64,000 nt of DNA from Arthrobacter methylotrophus (GTDB taxonomy: Bacteria; Actinomycetota; Actinomycetes; Actinomycetales; Micrococcaceae), in contig NZ_BAABED010000001.1 of the NCBI RefSeq assembly GCF_039539965.1, forward strand, positions 558,001 through 622,000, read 5' to 3'. How positions within the stretch are numbered: the first letter of the stretch is position 1; each line of letters begins with the position of its first letter. This document shows positions 16,743-25,551 of the stretch, in pieces. The notes below the pieces were generated by a model, which saw only the letters and a list, made by a program, of their open reading frames with translations, was not told where the DNA came from and did no database searches. The translations under genes were made by a program, and so were the position numbers.

Positions 16743-18416
16743 ATGCTTTCCTACACAGCCGGGGACACTGACGTCCCGCTGCTTGAAGAGACCATCGGCG
16801 CCAATTTTGAACGCGTCGCGGCGCGGTTCCCGCTACGGGATGCGCTCATCGAAGCGGCCCCTGTTCCGGGCGCTGAGGCCCGGCGCTGGAGCTACGAAAA
16901 ACTGAACGACGACGTCGACCGCCTCGCCCGTGCCCTGCTCGCCATGGGTGTCGCCAAAGGTGACCGGGTAGGTATCTGGAGCCCGAACTGCGCCGAGTGG
17001 ACCATCCTGCAGTACGCCACGGCGAAGATCGGCGCGATCCTGGTCAACGTCAACCCGGCCTACCGCAGCCACGAACTCGAATTCGTGGTCCGGCAGAACG
17101 GCATGCGGATGCTGGTGGCCGCTCCGTCGGACAAGAACAGCGACTATGTGGGCATGGCCCGGGAGGCTTTGACCAGATGCCCGGAGCTTCGGGAGCTGGT
17201 GTTCCTTCCCGATCTTGGACTGGACATGCTCAACGCAGGTGAACCGCAAATGGACGCCGAGCTGACGTTCGCGGAGCTGCTGAAGCGGGCAGACGACGTC
17301 GCGCCCTTAGCGCTCACGGCGCGGATGGCGGAACTGGACGCGCACGATCCCATCAACCTGCAGTACACCTCCGGGACTACGGGGTTCCCCAAGGGTGCCA
17401 CGTTGACGCACCACAATATCCTCAACAACGGCAACCAGATCGGCAGGCTGCTGGGCTATACGGAACGCGACCGGGTGGTCCTTCCGGTGCCGTTCTACCA
17501 CTGTTTTGGCATGGTCATCGGGAACCTCAACGCCCTGAGCTTCGGGGCAGCCACCATCATTCCCGGGCGTGGATTCACCCCGGCCGCTACCCTGGAGGCC
17601 GTGCAGGACTTCGGCGGAACCTCGCTGTGCGGGGTGCCCACTATGTTCATCGCCGAGTTGGCTTTGCCGGATTTCGCCTCCTACGACCTCTCCACGCTGC
17701 GCACCGGCGTCATGGCCGGCTCACTGTGCCCTATCGAGGTCATGGAGCGCGTCATTTCCGAGATGAACATGCGGGACGTGGCCATTTGCTACGGCATGAC
17801 CGAGACCTCGCCGGTGTCCACCATGACCCTCGCGGCGGACACCTTGGAGCAGCGGACCACCACGGTGGGGCGCACCATGCCGCGGCTCGAGTCCAAGATC
17901 GTGGATCCTGGCACGGGCGAAACCATGGAACGGGGCAGGATCGGCGAGCTCTGCACGCGCGGCTACTCCGTCATGGCAGGGTACTGGGGCCAGCCGGACA
18001 AAACGGCCGAGGCCATCGACGACGAAGGCTGGATGCACACCGGCGACCTCGCCCGGATGGATCCGGAGGGTTTCATCGTGATCGAAGGCCGCATGAAGGA
18101 CATGGTCATCCGTGGAGGCGAGAACGTCTATCCCCGCGAGATCGAGGAGTTCCTGTACCGGCATCCCGCCATCCAGGATGTCCAAGTGATCGGGGTCCCG
18201 GATGCCAAGTTCGGGGAGGAACTGATGGCCTGCATCATCCTGAAACCGGGATCAGCTTTGGACCTGGCCGGAGTGCAGGAATTCTGTCGCGGCAAGCTGG
18301 CCCACTACAAGATTCCGCGCTACGTGGACATCCGGGAGAGCTTCCCCATGACCGTGTCGGGGAAGGTCCGCAAGGTCGACATGCGGGAGGAAGCGATCGC
18401 CCGCCTGGGTCTTTGA
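16743..18416 (+). CDS. Fatty-acyl-CoA synthetase (AMP-binding, FadD-like)
   Basis: 557-aa ATP-dependent acyl-CoA ligase that activates a fatty or other carboxylic acid with CoA. Motifs in order: the P-loop-like YTSGTTGFPKGATLTH, CYGMTETSP, the adenylate-binding GWMHTGDLA, the hinge KDMVIRGGENVYPREIEE, and the catalytic Lys in VSGKVRKVDMRE. Length is normal. A palindromic repeat starts 3 nt after its stop codon. Medium-chain or propionate/acyl substrates are both possible. Confidence 0.92.
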   Translation: MLSYTAGDTDVPLLEETIGANFERVAARFPLRDALIEAAPVPGAEARRWSYEKLNDDVDRLARALLAMGVAKGDRVGIWSPNCAEWTILQYATAKIGAILVNVNPAYRSHELEFVVRQNGMRMLVAAPSDKNSDYVGMAREALTRCPELRELVFLPDLGLDMLNAGEPQMDAELTFAELLKRADDVAPLALTARMAELDAHDPINLQYTSGTTGFPKGATLTHHNILNNGNQIGRLLGYTERDRVVLPVPFYHCFGMVIGNLNALSFGAATIIPGRGFTPAATLEAVQDFGGTSLCGVPTMFIAELALPDFASYDLSTLRTGVMAGSLCPIEVMERVISEMNMRDVAICYGMTETSPVSTMTLAADTLEQRTTTVGRTMPRLESKIVDPGTGETMERGRIGELCTRGYSVMAGYWGQPDKTAEAIDDEGWMHTGDLARMDPEGFIVIEGRMKDMVIRGGENVYPREIEEFLYRHPAIQDVQVIGVPDAKFGEELMACIILKPGSALDLAGVQEFCRGKLAHYKIPRYVDIRESFPMTVSGKVRKVDMREEAIARLGL

Positions 18417-18418
18417 TC

Positions 18419-18481
18419 CAAGGCGTGGTCACTTACGGCCCATGTCTGGCAGCAACACGGGCCGTAAGTGACCCCGCGTTG
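18419..18481. repeat. 63-bp palindromic repeat, family 2, copy A
   Basis: Inverted repeat: left arm GGTCACTTACGGCCCATGT, loop with CAGCAA, right arm ACGGGCCGTAAGTGACC, extended by CAAGGCGT/CCGCGTTG. It begins 3 nt after the acyl-CoA synthetase stop. A second copy lies at 19471. Confidence 0.9.
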
Positions 18482-18547
18482 GCGTGGTGGGAAGTCTGCC
18501 TGTGGATAACTCCTACCCGGCCTCCGTTTGCGGACAAACTGGATCGC

Positions 18548-19519
18548 ATGGTCCGCATCAATCCGCTGCCGGAGGAACTCAGTGATCGTCCTTTCACGGT
18601 CTATGAATCCCGTGCCCTTGGCGTCACTCCGAAGCGTCTCCGGGCCAGGGACGTGTCCGACGGCGGCCGGCTGATTCATCTGCCTGGGGGACGTGAGTTT
18701 GCACTTGCCGAACGGGCGCGGGTCCTTGCGGCGGCAACACCGGGTGCCTGGGTGTCCCATGAGAGCGCCGCGATACTGACCCGGCTCGGCCTTCCTCCGT
18801 GGCTGGGCGGCGGTGGGACGGTCCACCTCAGCAAGCCCCATGAGCTTCCCCGGGTCCGTCGGAATGGAGTGACGGGGCACCGGGTGCGAGTCCTCCCTGG
18901 CGAGGTCACGGAAATAGGCGGAATCCCGGTGTCCTCCCCGTCCCGGACGTGGCTTGATCTGACGCATCAGTTGCCGCTGCCGTACGTGATTGCCATGGGA
19001 GATCAGTTGATCCGCATGCCCCGCCCGGGCCTTGAAGGAAGGACGGAGCCCTACGCGGACAAGGAGGGGCTGCGCCTCCTGATCCGGCAGCATCCGAACA
19101 TGAAAGGCGTGGAGAAGGGCCGGCTCGCCCTTGAAGACATGCGGGTCGGAGCGGACTCGTTTCCGGAGACATTCCTGCGGCTGGCCATGTTGGATGCGCG
19201 GTTGCCTGAACCGGAATTGCAGCTCCGCCTCGATCCGGACGATCCGTGGTCGCCGTCCGCGGACCTCGGGTACCGGCGGTTCCGGATCGCCGTGCAGTAC
19301 GACGGCGCTCCGCACCTCACGCGGGAACAGCAGTCAAGGGACAACCGCAGGGATGAGGCTTTCACCAGCGCCGGCTGGTCCTACTTCAAGGCCAACGCCC
19401 ATGATCTGGCCGAAGGGTTCAGAGGCCTCATTGTCCGGCTCAAGCGGGCGAAACTCCGCTCCGTATCAGCCAACGCGGGGTCACTTAGGGCCCATATCCG
19501 GCAGCAACATGGGCCGTAA
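18548..19519 (+). CDS. DUF559/AbiEi-like protein with degenerate endonuclease fold
   Basis: 323-aa cytoplasmic protein. The N-terminal part (YESRALGVTPKRLRARDVS, then AWVSHESAAILTRLGLP) resembles the winged-helix and AbiEi-like region of actinobacterial DUF559 proteins. The C-terminal part (SADLGYRRFRIAVQYDGAPH, then RDNRRDEAFTSAGW) matches the VSR/PD-(D/E)XK-like core, with Gln and Pro where many relatives have Glu and His. The last 16 codons and the stop are supplied by palindrome copy B, and copy A lies just upstream. Function is not known; nuclease activity is inference. Confidence 0.6.
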   Translation: MVRINPLPEELSDRPFTVYESRALGVTPKRLRARDVSDGGRLIHLPGGREFALAERARVLAAATPGAWVSHESAAILTRLGLPPWLGGGGTVHLSKPHELPRVRRNGVTGHRVRVLPGEVTEIGGIPVSSPSRTWLDLTHQLPLPYVIAMGDQLIRMPRPGLEGRTEPYADKEGLRLLIRQHPNMKGVEKGRLALEDMRVGADSFPETFLRLAMLDARLPEPELQLRLDPDDPWSPSADLGYRRFRIAVQYDGAPHLTREQQSRDNRRDEAFTSAGWSYFKANAHDLAEGFRGLIVRLKRAKLRSVSANAGSLRAHIRQQHGP

Positions 19520-19533
19520 GTGACCCCGCGTTG
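19471..19533. repeat. 63-bp palindromic repeat, family 2, copy B
   Basis: Outer arms CAACGCGGGGTCACTTA and TAAGTGACCCCGCGTTG are perfectly complementary, around a GGCAGCAA loop. It overlaps the 3' end of the preceding gene; its TAA serves as the stop codon. Confidence 0.92.
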
Positions 19534-19548
19534 CAGGTGGATGAGGCG

Positions 19549-20529
19549 CTAGTGCCCGCGGTGGTCCTGAATGGTCATGCGGGGTCCAAAAGTGGGCTTG
19601 CGGAAGCCGCTGAGTCCGATCATCCGGACCACCCGCTGCCGGTGCCCACGCCACGGTTCCAGGAGGATGATCATTCCGGCGTCGTCCGTTTTCCGGCCGG
19701 TCAGCGCATAGCCGACATACGAGGCCAGATGGTAGTCGCCCACCGCGATCGAGTCCGGGCAGCCGTGGGTCCGCTGGACAACCTCGGCGGCGGTCCAGAC
19801 GCCGATGCCTGGAATCGTCTGCATCTTGGCTCCCGCCTCGGCCGCGCTGAGTGAGGCGAGCCGTTCAAGCGCGACGGCGGATCGCAGCGTGCGCATGACC
19901 GTGGCCGAACGTTGGGGGCCCACTCCTGCCTTGTGCCACTCCCATGAAGGAACGGTCAACCAATGGCTGGCAGATGGCGGGACAAGCAGGCCCGACGGCG
20001 CGTGTCTGCCAGCGCTGGGGGCCGCGGTTCCGTAGCGGTACATCAGGTAGCGGTAGCCCCGCCGGGCTTCGATAGTGGTGACCTTTTGCTCAAGAATCGT
20101 GGGCACGAGGGAGTCCACCACGCGGCCGGTGGTAGGTAAACGGACGGCGAGGTTCCGGCGTCGGGCTTCCCTGACTATTCGCGGAAGGGTTGCATGGAAG
20201 GCTTCTTCGTCGAAGCCGGACCAGTCGTCACCGCTTCCCAACAGGGCAGGTACGGAGGCGATGGCGGAATCGGCACCGGCGCCCCAAGCCTGGGCATCGA
20301 CGTGCGTGTCCTGCCCGGATCCCGCGGCGGTGAGTCGCAGAGTGGCCGGACCGTCCGGCGTCGTGAAGGCCATCCACACGCCGTCCTGCCGCGCAGCGAA
20401 GGACGGATCGCCGTTGCCGCGCATGATGATTCCGACGGTCTGGAGGAGATCAAAGGAACCACCGGGATGCCATCGCACCGATGCGTCGGCCGCAGCAGCT
20501 GCGGCGGGTGGAGCGTCGACGATCGTCAT
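19549..20529 (-). CDS. DNA-3-methyladenine glycosylase family protein (AlkA-like)
   Basis: 326-aa helix-hairpin-helix base-excision glycosylase. The HhH element (MQTIPGIGVWTAAEV, about 236-250) and the catalytic Asp265 in SIAVGDYHLASYVG are in place; an N-terminal domain of about 130 residues precedes it. It removes alkylated purines from DNA. It is not next to an Ada/Ogt gene. Convergent with the DUF559-like gene, from which palindrome copy B separates it. Confidence 0.88.
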   Translation of the reverse strand: MTIVDAPPAAAAAADASVRWHPGGSFDLLQTVGIIMRGNGDPSFAARQDGVWMAFTTPDGPATLRLTAAGSGQDTHVDAQAWGAGADSAIASVPALLGSGDDWSGFDEEAFHATLPRIVREARRRNLAVRLPTTGRVVDSLVPTILEQKVTTIEARRGYRYLMYRYGTAAPSAGRHAPSGLLVPPSASHWLTVPSWEWHKAGVGPQRSATVMRTLRSAVALERLASLSAAEAGAKMQTIPGIGVWTAAEVVQRTHGCPDSIAVGDYHLASYVGYALTGRKTDDAGMIILLEPWRGHRQRVVRMIGLSGFRKPTFGPRMTIQDHRGH

Positions 20530-20678
20530 TCATTCATGGTCGCACGATCGTCTGACAAGACCGGACATGTCCGGAAACGCGTAGTCCCGGTTCCCCTTAC
20601 GCCGCGAATCCCGCAGGGTTACACTCCACCTGAGGCGCGGGGCATCCGCGTCTTCGACAAGCAACCCAGGAGAAAACA

Positions 20679-21083
20679 ATGGCCGCAATCGTGCACTTTG
20701 AGATCCCCGCGGATGACCAAGAGCGGGCCAGTAACTTCTACAAATCGGCGTTCGATTGGCAGATCAATCCGATGCCGCAGATGGATTACAGCATCGTCGT
20801 CACCACCCCGAGCGACGAGAAAACAGGCATGCCCAGCCAGCCCGGAGCCATCAACGGCGGGATGATGGCAAGGGCGGGCGAACTCACCTCGCCAGTGATC
20901 ACGGTGGATGTGGAAAGCATCGACACTGCCTTGGCCGAGATCGAACGCCTGGGCGGCTCGGTGGTGAAAGCGAAGGATGCCATTCCGGGAATGGGTTACT
21001 ACGCCTATTTCAAGGACACCGAGGGCAACGTCCTGGGCCTGTGGGAGAACCTTCCGCCCGAGGAGCGAGCCTCAGCAGAGTAG
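20679..21083 (+). CDS. VOC family protein
   Basis: 134-aa vicinal-oxygen-chelate fold protein (two beta-alpha-beta-beta-beta modules): VHFEIPADDQERASNFY starts module 1, and GYYAYFKDTEGNVLGLWE ends module 2, with the Glu in a metal-ligand position. The ribosome site AGGAGAAAACA precedes ATG 20679. Such proteins range from glyoxalases to binding proteins; specific function unknown. Confidence 0.85.
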   Translation: MAAIVHFEIPADDQERASNFYKSAFDWQINPMPQMDYSIVVTTPSDEKTGMPSQPGAINGGMMARAGELTSPVITVDVESIDTALAEIERLGGSVVKAKDAIPGMGYYAYFKDTEGNVLGLWENLPPEERASAE

Positions 21084-21115
21084 GCTTGAAGCACAGTAGG
21101 GCTGGAAACAAGGCG

Positions 21116-22303
21116 TCAGGCTGCTCCCGACGACAACCAGAGGACCAAGACGGAGAGTGGCAGGAGCAGCACCACGGCGACAAGTCCTGCCGCGGCAAAC
21201 CCTCCCCAGCGTATTTGGACGTTGAGGGCCTGCAGCCGTTCGTGCCACAACAGCGTGGCCAGTGAAGCCCACGGCGAGATGAGCGGACCCATGTTGACGC
21301 CGATGAGCAAAGCCGCCAACCGGACAGGAGAGCCGGCCACGGGCTCGAGGGCCAGGTAAGCCGGAAGGTTGTTGGCTCCGTTGGCTGCCGCGGCGCCAAG
21401 TCCAGCGAGGCGCAGAAGCGAAGGAAAGCCATCCCCGGTGCCGGCAATGCCTGCGAGCAAAGGTGTCAGGCCGATGTCGTGCAGCGTCTCCACCACCATG
21501 AAAAGACCGATCGTCAGCATGAGCGGCCGCCACGGAACCATGGACCAACGCAAGGAGCCCGGACGCCGTCGCAGGAAAACACCGAGGAGCACGAGCGCAG
21601 CGGCCATGGCCGGGAACTGTACGGGAACCCCGGAAACCAGTGCGGGCAGCAGGACCACCAGGGTCGCCGCGCACATGAGCAGCAAGGGCCTGTCCCGCAC
21701 GTTGTGGGTCGGTTGGGGGCCGTATCGGCCGGCCAGCTGCTTCCGGAAAGCCATGCCCAACAAGGTCACCGGCACCACGATCCCGGCGATAGCGGGCGCC
21801 CAAACGAGTCCGGCAAAGGAGACCGGGGACATTCCGAGGCGACTTTGGGCTAGGAGGTTGGTCAGATTGGATACCGGCAGCAGCATGGACGCCGTATTGG
21901 CGAGCCAGACGGCGGTGAGGGCGAAAGGCAAAGCGGGGATCCGCGCGTGCACGGCCAGGAGCACGACCACCGGGGTTACCAGAACCGCGGTGGTGTCCAG
22001 CGACAAGAACACGGTGGAAACAGTTGCGAGCGCAATGACCAGAAGCCAAAGGACCCAGACGCGCCCCCGGCCGAACACGGCGATTTTGTCGGTCAGCACT
22101 TGGAACAGGCCCGCGTCCGCCACCAATTCGGTCACCACGGTCATTGCCAGCACGAAGGCGAGTATGGGGACTGTCCGCGCCGTCAGCTCCTCGAAAGCGG
22201 GAAGGCGAAGGAACCCGAACGCCAGGCAGAGGACACCTGCCACCAGCATCCCGATGGGAAGGAAATAGCTGCGATGCCTTCTCCACCCTTTCCTCGTCCC
22301 CAC
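21116..22303 (-). CDS. ArsB/NhaD (SLC13-like) ion transporter
   Basis: 395-aa polytopic membrane protein with about 11 hydrophobic helices. The segments LSLDTTAVLVTPVVVLLA, LANTASMLLPVSNLTNLL and LGAAAANGANNLPAYLAL follow the IT-superfamily pattern of ArsB arsenite or anion permeases. No arsR or arsC gene is near, so arsenite export is only one option; dicarboxylate or other anion transport is possible. The start appears to be GTG. It lies 23 nt downstream of a VOC gene on the same strand, a likely two-gene operon. Confidence 0.75.
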   Translation of the reverse strand: MGTRKGWRRHRSYFLPIGMLVAGVLCLAFGFLRLPAFEELTARTVPILAFVLAMTVVTELVADAGLFQVLTDKIAVFGRGRVWVLWLLVIALATVSTVFLSLDTTAVLVTPVVVLLAVHARIPALPFALTAVWLANTASMLLPVSNLTNLLAQSRLGMSPVSFAGLVWAPAIAGIVVPVTLLGMAFRKQLAGRYGPQPTHNVRDRPLLLMCAATLVVLLPALVSGVPVQFPAMAAALVLLGVFLRRRPGSLRWSMVPWRPLMLTIGLFMVVETLHDIGLTPLLAGIAGTGDGFPSLLRLAGLGAAAANGANNLPAYLALEPVAGSPVRLAALLIGVNMGPLISPWASLATLLWHERLQALNVQIRWGGFAAAGLVAVVLLLPLSVLVLWLSSGAA

Positions 22304-22326
22304 GGCGAGCGCTCCCCGGGGCCGCT

Positions 22327-22758
22327 CTATTCTGCCCCGAAGCGCCCGCGGGCCTCGGCCGGGATCAGGGGCTTCTCGGCACGGACCTTGAGCTCCTGCA
22401 CGGCCCAGGTGTTACCGTCCGGATCGCTGAAGCCAAAGAACGTGCCGCCGTCGCGCTCGTCGAAGACGGTGACTTCGCTGGCCTCCACGCCGCGGCTGAT
22501 CAATTCCTCCCGTGCGGCCCGCGCGTCCGCGACCACAAGCTGCAATCCCCGCATGGAGCCCGGTGCCATCTCCTTCTGCGCAGGGAGGTCACCGATGACG
22601 ATCGAACAACCGGAGCCCCGGGGAGTCAGCTGGGCTACATGCATGTGCTCGTTGGTGGTGTTGTGGTCAAGGGCGAAGCCCACCTTGTCGCGGTAGAAAT
22701 CGATCGCACGGTCAATGTCGCTCACGGGGAGCACAACTACTTCGAGGGTCCAATCCAT
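22327..22758 (-). CDS. VOC family protein (glyoxalase/bleomycin-resistance type)
   Basis: 143-aa VOC protein: VVVLPVSDIDRAIDFYRDKVG at the start and GGTFFGFSDPDGNTWAVQEL at the end are the classic metal-ligand-bearing strands. ATG 22758 is chosen because AAGGAC lies 7 nt upstream; a longer frame starts 30 nt earlier. It is the first gene of a probable pair with the ArsB-like transporter; VOC proteins do occur in arsenic loci, but function here is unproven. Confidence 0.85.
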   Translation of the reverse strand: MDWTLEVVVLPVSDIDRAIDFYRDKVGFALDHNTTNEHMHVAQLTPRGSGCSIVIGDLPAQKEMAPGSMRGLQLVVADARAAREELISRGVEASEVTVFDERDGGTFFGFSDPDGNTWAVQELKVRAEKPLIPAEARGRFGAE

Positions 22759-22893
22759 GGTGCATGTCCTTTCCTTGAAGAGCGTCACGGTTAGCTTGCC
22801 CGCGGGGCCGTTCTTTGGCTAGACGACGCTCCGGCGTGGTGCCGATTCCTTGCTGCGCCGGGGCAGACCGAACCAAGCGGTAACTTGGTACCT

Positions 22894-24279
22894 ATGAAGT
22901 ACGCCCAGTCCGTCCTGGACCTCATTGGCAATACCCCGCTCATCAAGCTCAACCACGTGACCGGGGACATCAAAGCGACCATTCTGGTGAAGCTCGAATA
23001 TGTGAACCCGGGCGGTTCCATCAAGGACCGCATCGCGGTGAAGATGATCGAGCAGGCTGAGCGGGACGGGAAGCTCAAACCGGGTGGAACCATCGTGGAA
23101 CCAACCTCGGGCAACACCGGCGTGGGGCTGGCCTTGGTGGCCCAGCAAAAGGGTTACAAATGCATTTTTGTGGTCCCGGACAAAGTGGGCGAGGACAAGC
23201 GTGCCGTACTCCAGGCCTACGGTGCCGAAGTCGTCGTCACTCCCACCGCAGTGGCCCCGGACAGCCCGCAAAGCTACTACAGCGTCTCTGACCGCATTGC
23301 GTCGGAAATCCCGGGAGCTTACAAACCGGACCAGTTCTCCAACCCCGCAGCTCCCGGTAGCCACTACGAAACCACGGGGCCGGAGATCTGGCGGGATACC
23401 GACGGCAAGATCACGCATGTGGTCATCGGCGCCGGGACGGGCGGCACCATTACCGGTACCGGCAGGTACCTCAAGGACGTGTCTGCCGATCGGCCGGAGT
23501 CCGACGGCGGCCGGGTCAAGGTCATCGGCGCAGATCCCGCGGGCTCGGTCTACTCGGGCGGTACCGGGCGTCCCTACTTCGTGGAAGGCGTCGGCGAGGA
23601 CATGTGGCCGGTCAACTACGACAAGACCGTTCCCGACGACGTCATTGCGGTCAGCGACGCCGACTCCTTCGAGATGACCCGGCGCCTGGCCCGCGAGGAA
23701 GGGCTCCTGGTGGGCGGCTCATCCGGTATGGCTGTGGTGGCGGCGCTCCAGGTGGCCAAAGACCTGGGCGAGGAAGCCGTCGTCGTCGTGATCTTGCCGG
23801 ACTCCGGCCGCGGCTATCTGGCGAAGATCTTCAACGACAAATGGATGCGCTCCTACGGTTTCCTGTCCGGCGGCGAGGAAGCCTCGGTCGGTGAAGTGCT
23901 GAAGTCCAAGACCGGCGAGATGCCCGAGCTTGTCCACATCCATCCCAATGAGACTGTCCGCGATGTCATCAACATCATGAACGAGTTCGGGGTATCGCAC
24001 ATCCCGGTCCTCTCACAGGAGCCGCCGGTGGTCATGGGCGAAGTGCTGGGCGCCGTCGATGAGCGCACGCTGACCACCAAGCTGTTCCGCGGCGAGGCGA
24101 AATTGACCGACAAGATCTCCGAGCACATGGGGGAGCGCCTGCCGGTGATCGGCTCACTCGAGACCATCTCGGCCGCACGGGAGCTGCTGTCCGACGTCGA
24201 CACCGTCATGGTGACGTTTGTTGGAGCGCCCGTGGGCATTCTGACCCGCCACGACCTTCTCGCTTACCTGAGCAACTGA
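22894..24279 (+). CDS. cbs: Cystathionine beta-synthase
   Basis: 461-aa PLP enzyme condensing serine (or O-acetylserine) with homocysteine to cystathionine. The PLP Lys44 lies in PGGSIKDRIA, the phosphate-binding loop is GAGTGGTITGTG, and a C-terminal pair of CBS domains (about 340-460) is present as in Mycobacterium Cbs. The haem domain of vertebrate enzymes is absent. metB follows after 14 nt in the same direction, so the two genes form a transsulfuration operon. Confidence 0.94.
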   Translation: MKYAQSVLDLIGNTPLIKLNHVTGDIKATILVKLEYVNPGGSIKDRIAVKMIEQAERDGKLKPGGTIVEPTSGNTGVGLALVAQQKGYKCIFVVPDKVGEDKRAVLQAYGAEVVVTPTAVAPDSPQSYYSVSDRIASEIPGAYKPDQFSNPAAPGSHYETTGPEIWRDTDGKITHVVIGAGTGGTITGTGRYLKDVSADRPESDGGRVKVIGADPAGSVYSGGTGRPYFVEGVGEDMWPVNYDKTVPDDVIAVSDADSFEMTRRLAREEGLLVGGSSGMAVVAALQVAKDLGEEAVVVVILPDSGRGYLAKIFNDKWMRSYGFLSGGEEASVGEVLKSKTGEMPELVHIHPNETVRDVINIMNEFGVSHIPVLSQEPPVVMGEVLGAVDERTLTTKLFRGEAKLTDKISEHMGERLPVIGSLETISAARELLSDVDTVMVTFVGAPVGILTRHDLLAYLSN

Positions 24280-24293
24280 CCCTAGGAGTTCAT

Positions 24294-25460
24294 ATGTCTG
24301 CAAACGAAGCAGGATTCAACACGCGCGCCGTCCACGCCGGCCAGGCCTTCGAACCGCGCACCGGCGCCGTGGTTCCGCCAGTGCACTTCAGCTCGACATA
24401 TGCCCAGGACGGCATAGGCGGTTTGCGCGACGGCTACGAATATGGCCGCGGCACCAACCCCACCCGGGATGCGTTGCAGGAGCAGCTCGCCGCACTCGAG
24501 GGCGGAACCCACGCATACAGCTTCAGCTCGGGCCTTGCTGCGGAGGACTCCCTGATCCGCGCCGTTGCCCGGCCCGGCGACCACATCGTCCTCGGCAACG
24601 ACGCCTACGGTGGAACCTACCGGCTCATCAACCGTGTGCTCGGTGAGTGGGGCATCGGCAACACGCCAGTGGACATGTCCAACCTTGACGCCGTCGCGGC
24701 GGCCGTTGCGGCGAACAAGACGCGCATCGTCTGGGTGGAGACCCCTTCCAACCCGATGATGAAGATCACCGATATCGATGCGCTCGCCAAAGTAGCGCAC
24801 GACGCCGGTGCCCTCCTGGTCGTCGACAACACCTTTGCGTCGCCCTACTTGCAGACCCCGCTCGCCCTGGGTGCCGACGTCGTGGTCCACTCGACCACCA
24901 AGTACATCGGCGGCCACTCGGATGTTGTGGGCGGGGCGATCGTGGTCAAGGATGCTGAGCTGGCTGAGAAGATCGGCTTTGTGCAGTTCGCCGTCGGCGC
25001 CGTGTCCGGACCTATGGATGCGTTCCTGACAACCCGCGGTCTCAAGACCCTCGGCGTGCGCATGGATCGCCACAGCGAGAACGCCCAGGCCGTGGCCGAG
25101 TGGTTGCTGGAGCGCCCCGAGGTTGAGGCCGTGCTCTACCCGGGTCTGCCTTCCCACCCGGGGCACGAACTGGCCGCGAAGCAGATGAAGAAGTTCGGCG
25201 GCATGATTTCCGTGCAGTTCAAGGGCGGCGAAGCTGCGGCCCGCAAGGTGGCAGAGTCCACCCAGGTCTTCACGCTGGCCGAATCCCTGGGCGGCATCGA
25301 GTCGCTCATGAACTACCCCTCGGAGATGACGCACGCTTCGGTCAAGGGCACCGAGCTGGCCGTGCCGGTCAACCTTATCCGGCTTTCCTGCGGCATCGAG
25401 GACATCGAGGACCTGATCGCGGACCTGGAGCAGGCGATCGGCAAGTCACTCAAGTTCTGA
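24294..25460 (+). CDS. metB: Cystathionine gamma-synthase/lyase
   Basis: 388-aa Cys/Met-metabolism PLP enzyme. The PLP Lys203 is in VHSTTKYIGGHSD, and SSGLAAEDSLIRAV and VETPSNPMM are intact. It makes cystathionine from an activated homoserine, or cleaves it as a gamma-lyase; sequence alone does not decide between the two, but the pairing with cbs favours a transsulfuration role. A strong terminator follows. Confidence 0.93.
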   Translation: MSANEAGFNTRAVHAGQAFEPRTGAVVPPVHFSSTYAQDGIGGLRDGYEYGRGTNPTRDALQEQLAALEGGTHAYSFSSGLAAEDSLIRAVARPGDHIVLGNDAYGGTYRLINRVLGEWGIGNTPVDMSNLDAVAAAVAANKTRIVWVETPSNPMMKITDIDALAKVAHDAGALLVVDNTFASPYLQTPLALGADVVVHSTTKYIGGHSDVVGGAIVVKDAELAEKIGFVQFAVGAVSGPMDAFLTTRGLKTLGVRMDRHSENAQAVAEWLLERPEVEAVLYPGLPSHPGHELAAKQMKKFGGMISVQFKGGEAAARKVAESTQVFTLAESLGGIESLMNYPSEMTHASVKGTELAVPVNLIRLSCGIEDIEDLIADLEQAIGKSLKF

Positions 25461-25480
25461 CCTTCTTTGACTCAGGATTC

Positions 25481-25516
25481 GGCCGGGACACGCCATTGCA
25501 GCGGCGTGTCCCGGCC
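25481..25516. terminator. Bidirectional terminator between metB and the acyl-CoA dehydrogenase gene
   Basis: Perfect 14-bp stem GGCCGGGACACGCC / GGCGTGTCCCGGCC with an 8-nt loop, lying between convergent genes 20 nt after the metB stop. Confidence 0.8.
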
Positions 25517-25551
25517 GCTCCTCTTTCAAACATGGTCGGGATTGGTGCACG

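Noticed and set aside
18548..19519. RAYT (REP-associated Y1 transposase) as identity of the palindrome-flanked gene
   Set aside because: No HUH motif or catalytic Tyr helix is visible; the C-terminal part resembles DUF559/VSR instead.
21116..22758. Arsenic resistance operon
   Set aside because: Only an ArsB-like permease and a VOC protein are present; no arsR, arsC or arsM in the neighbourhood, so the label is not justified.
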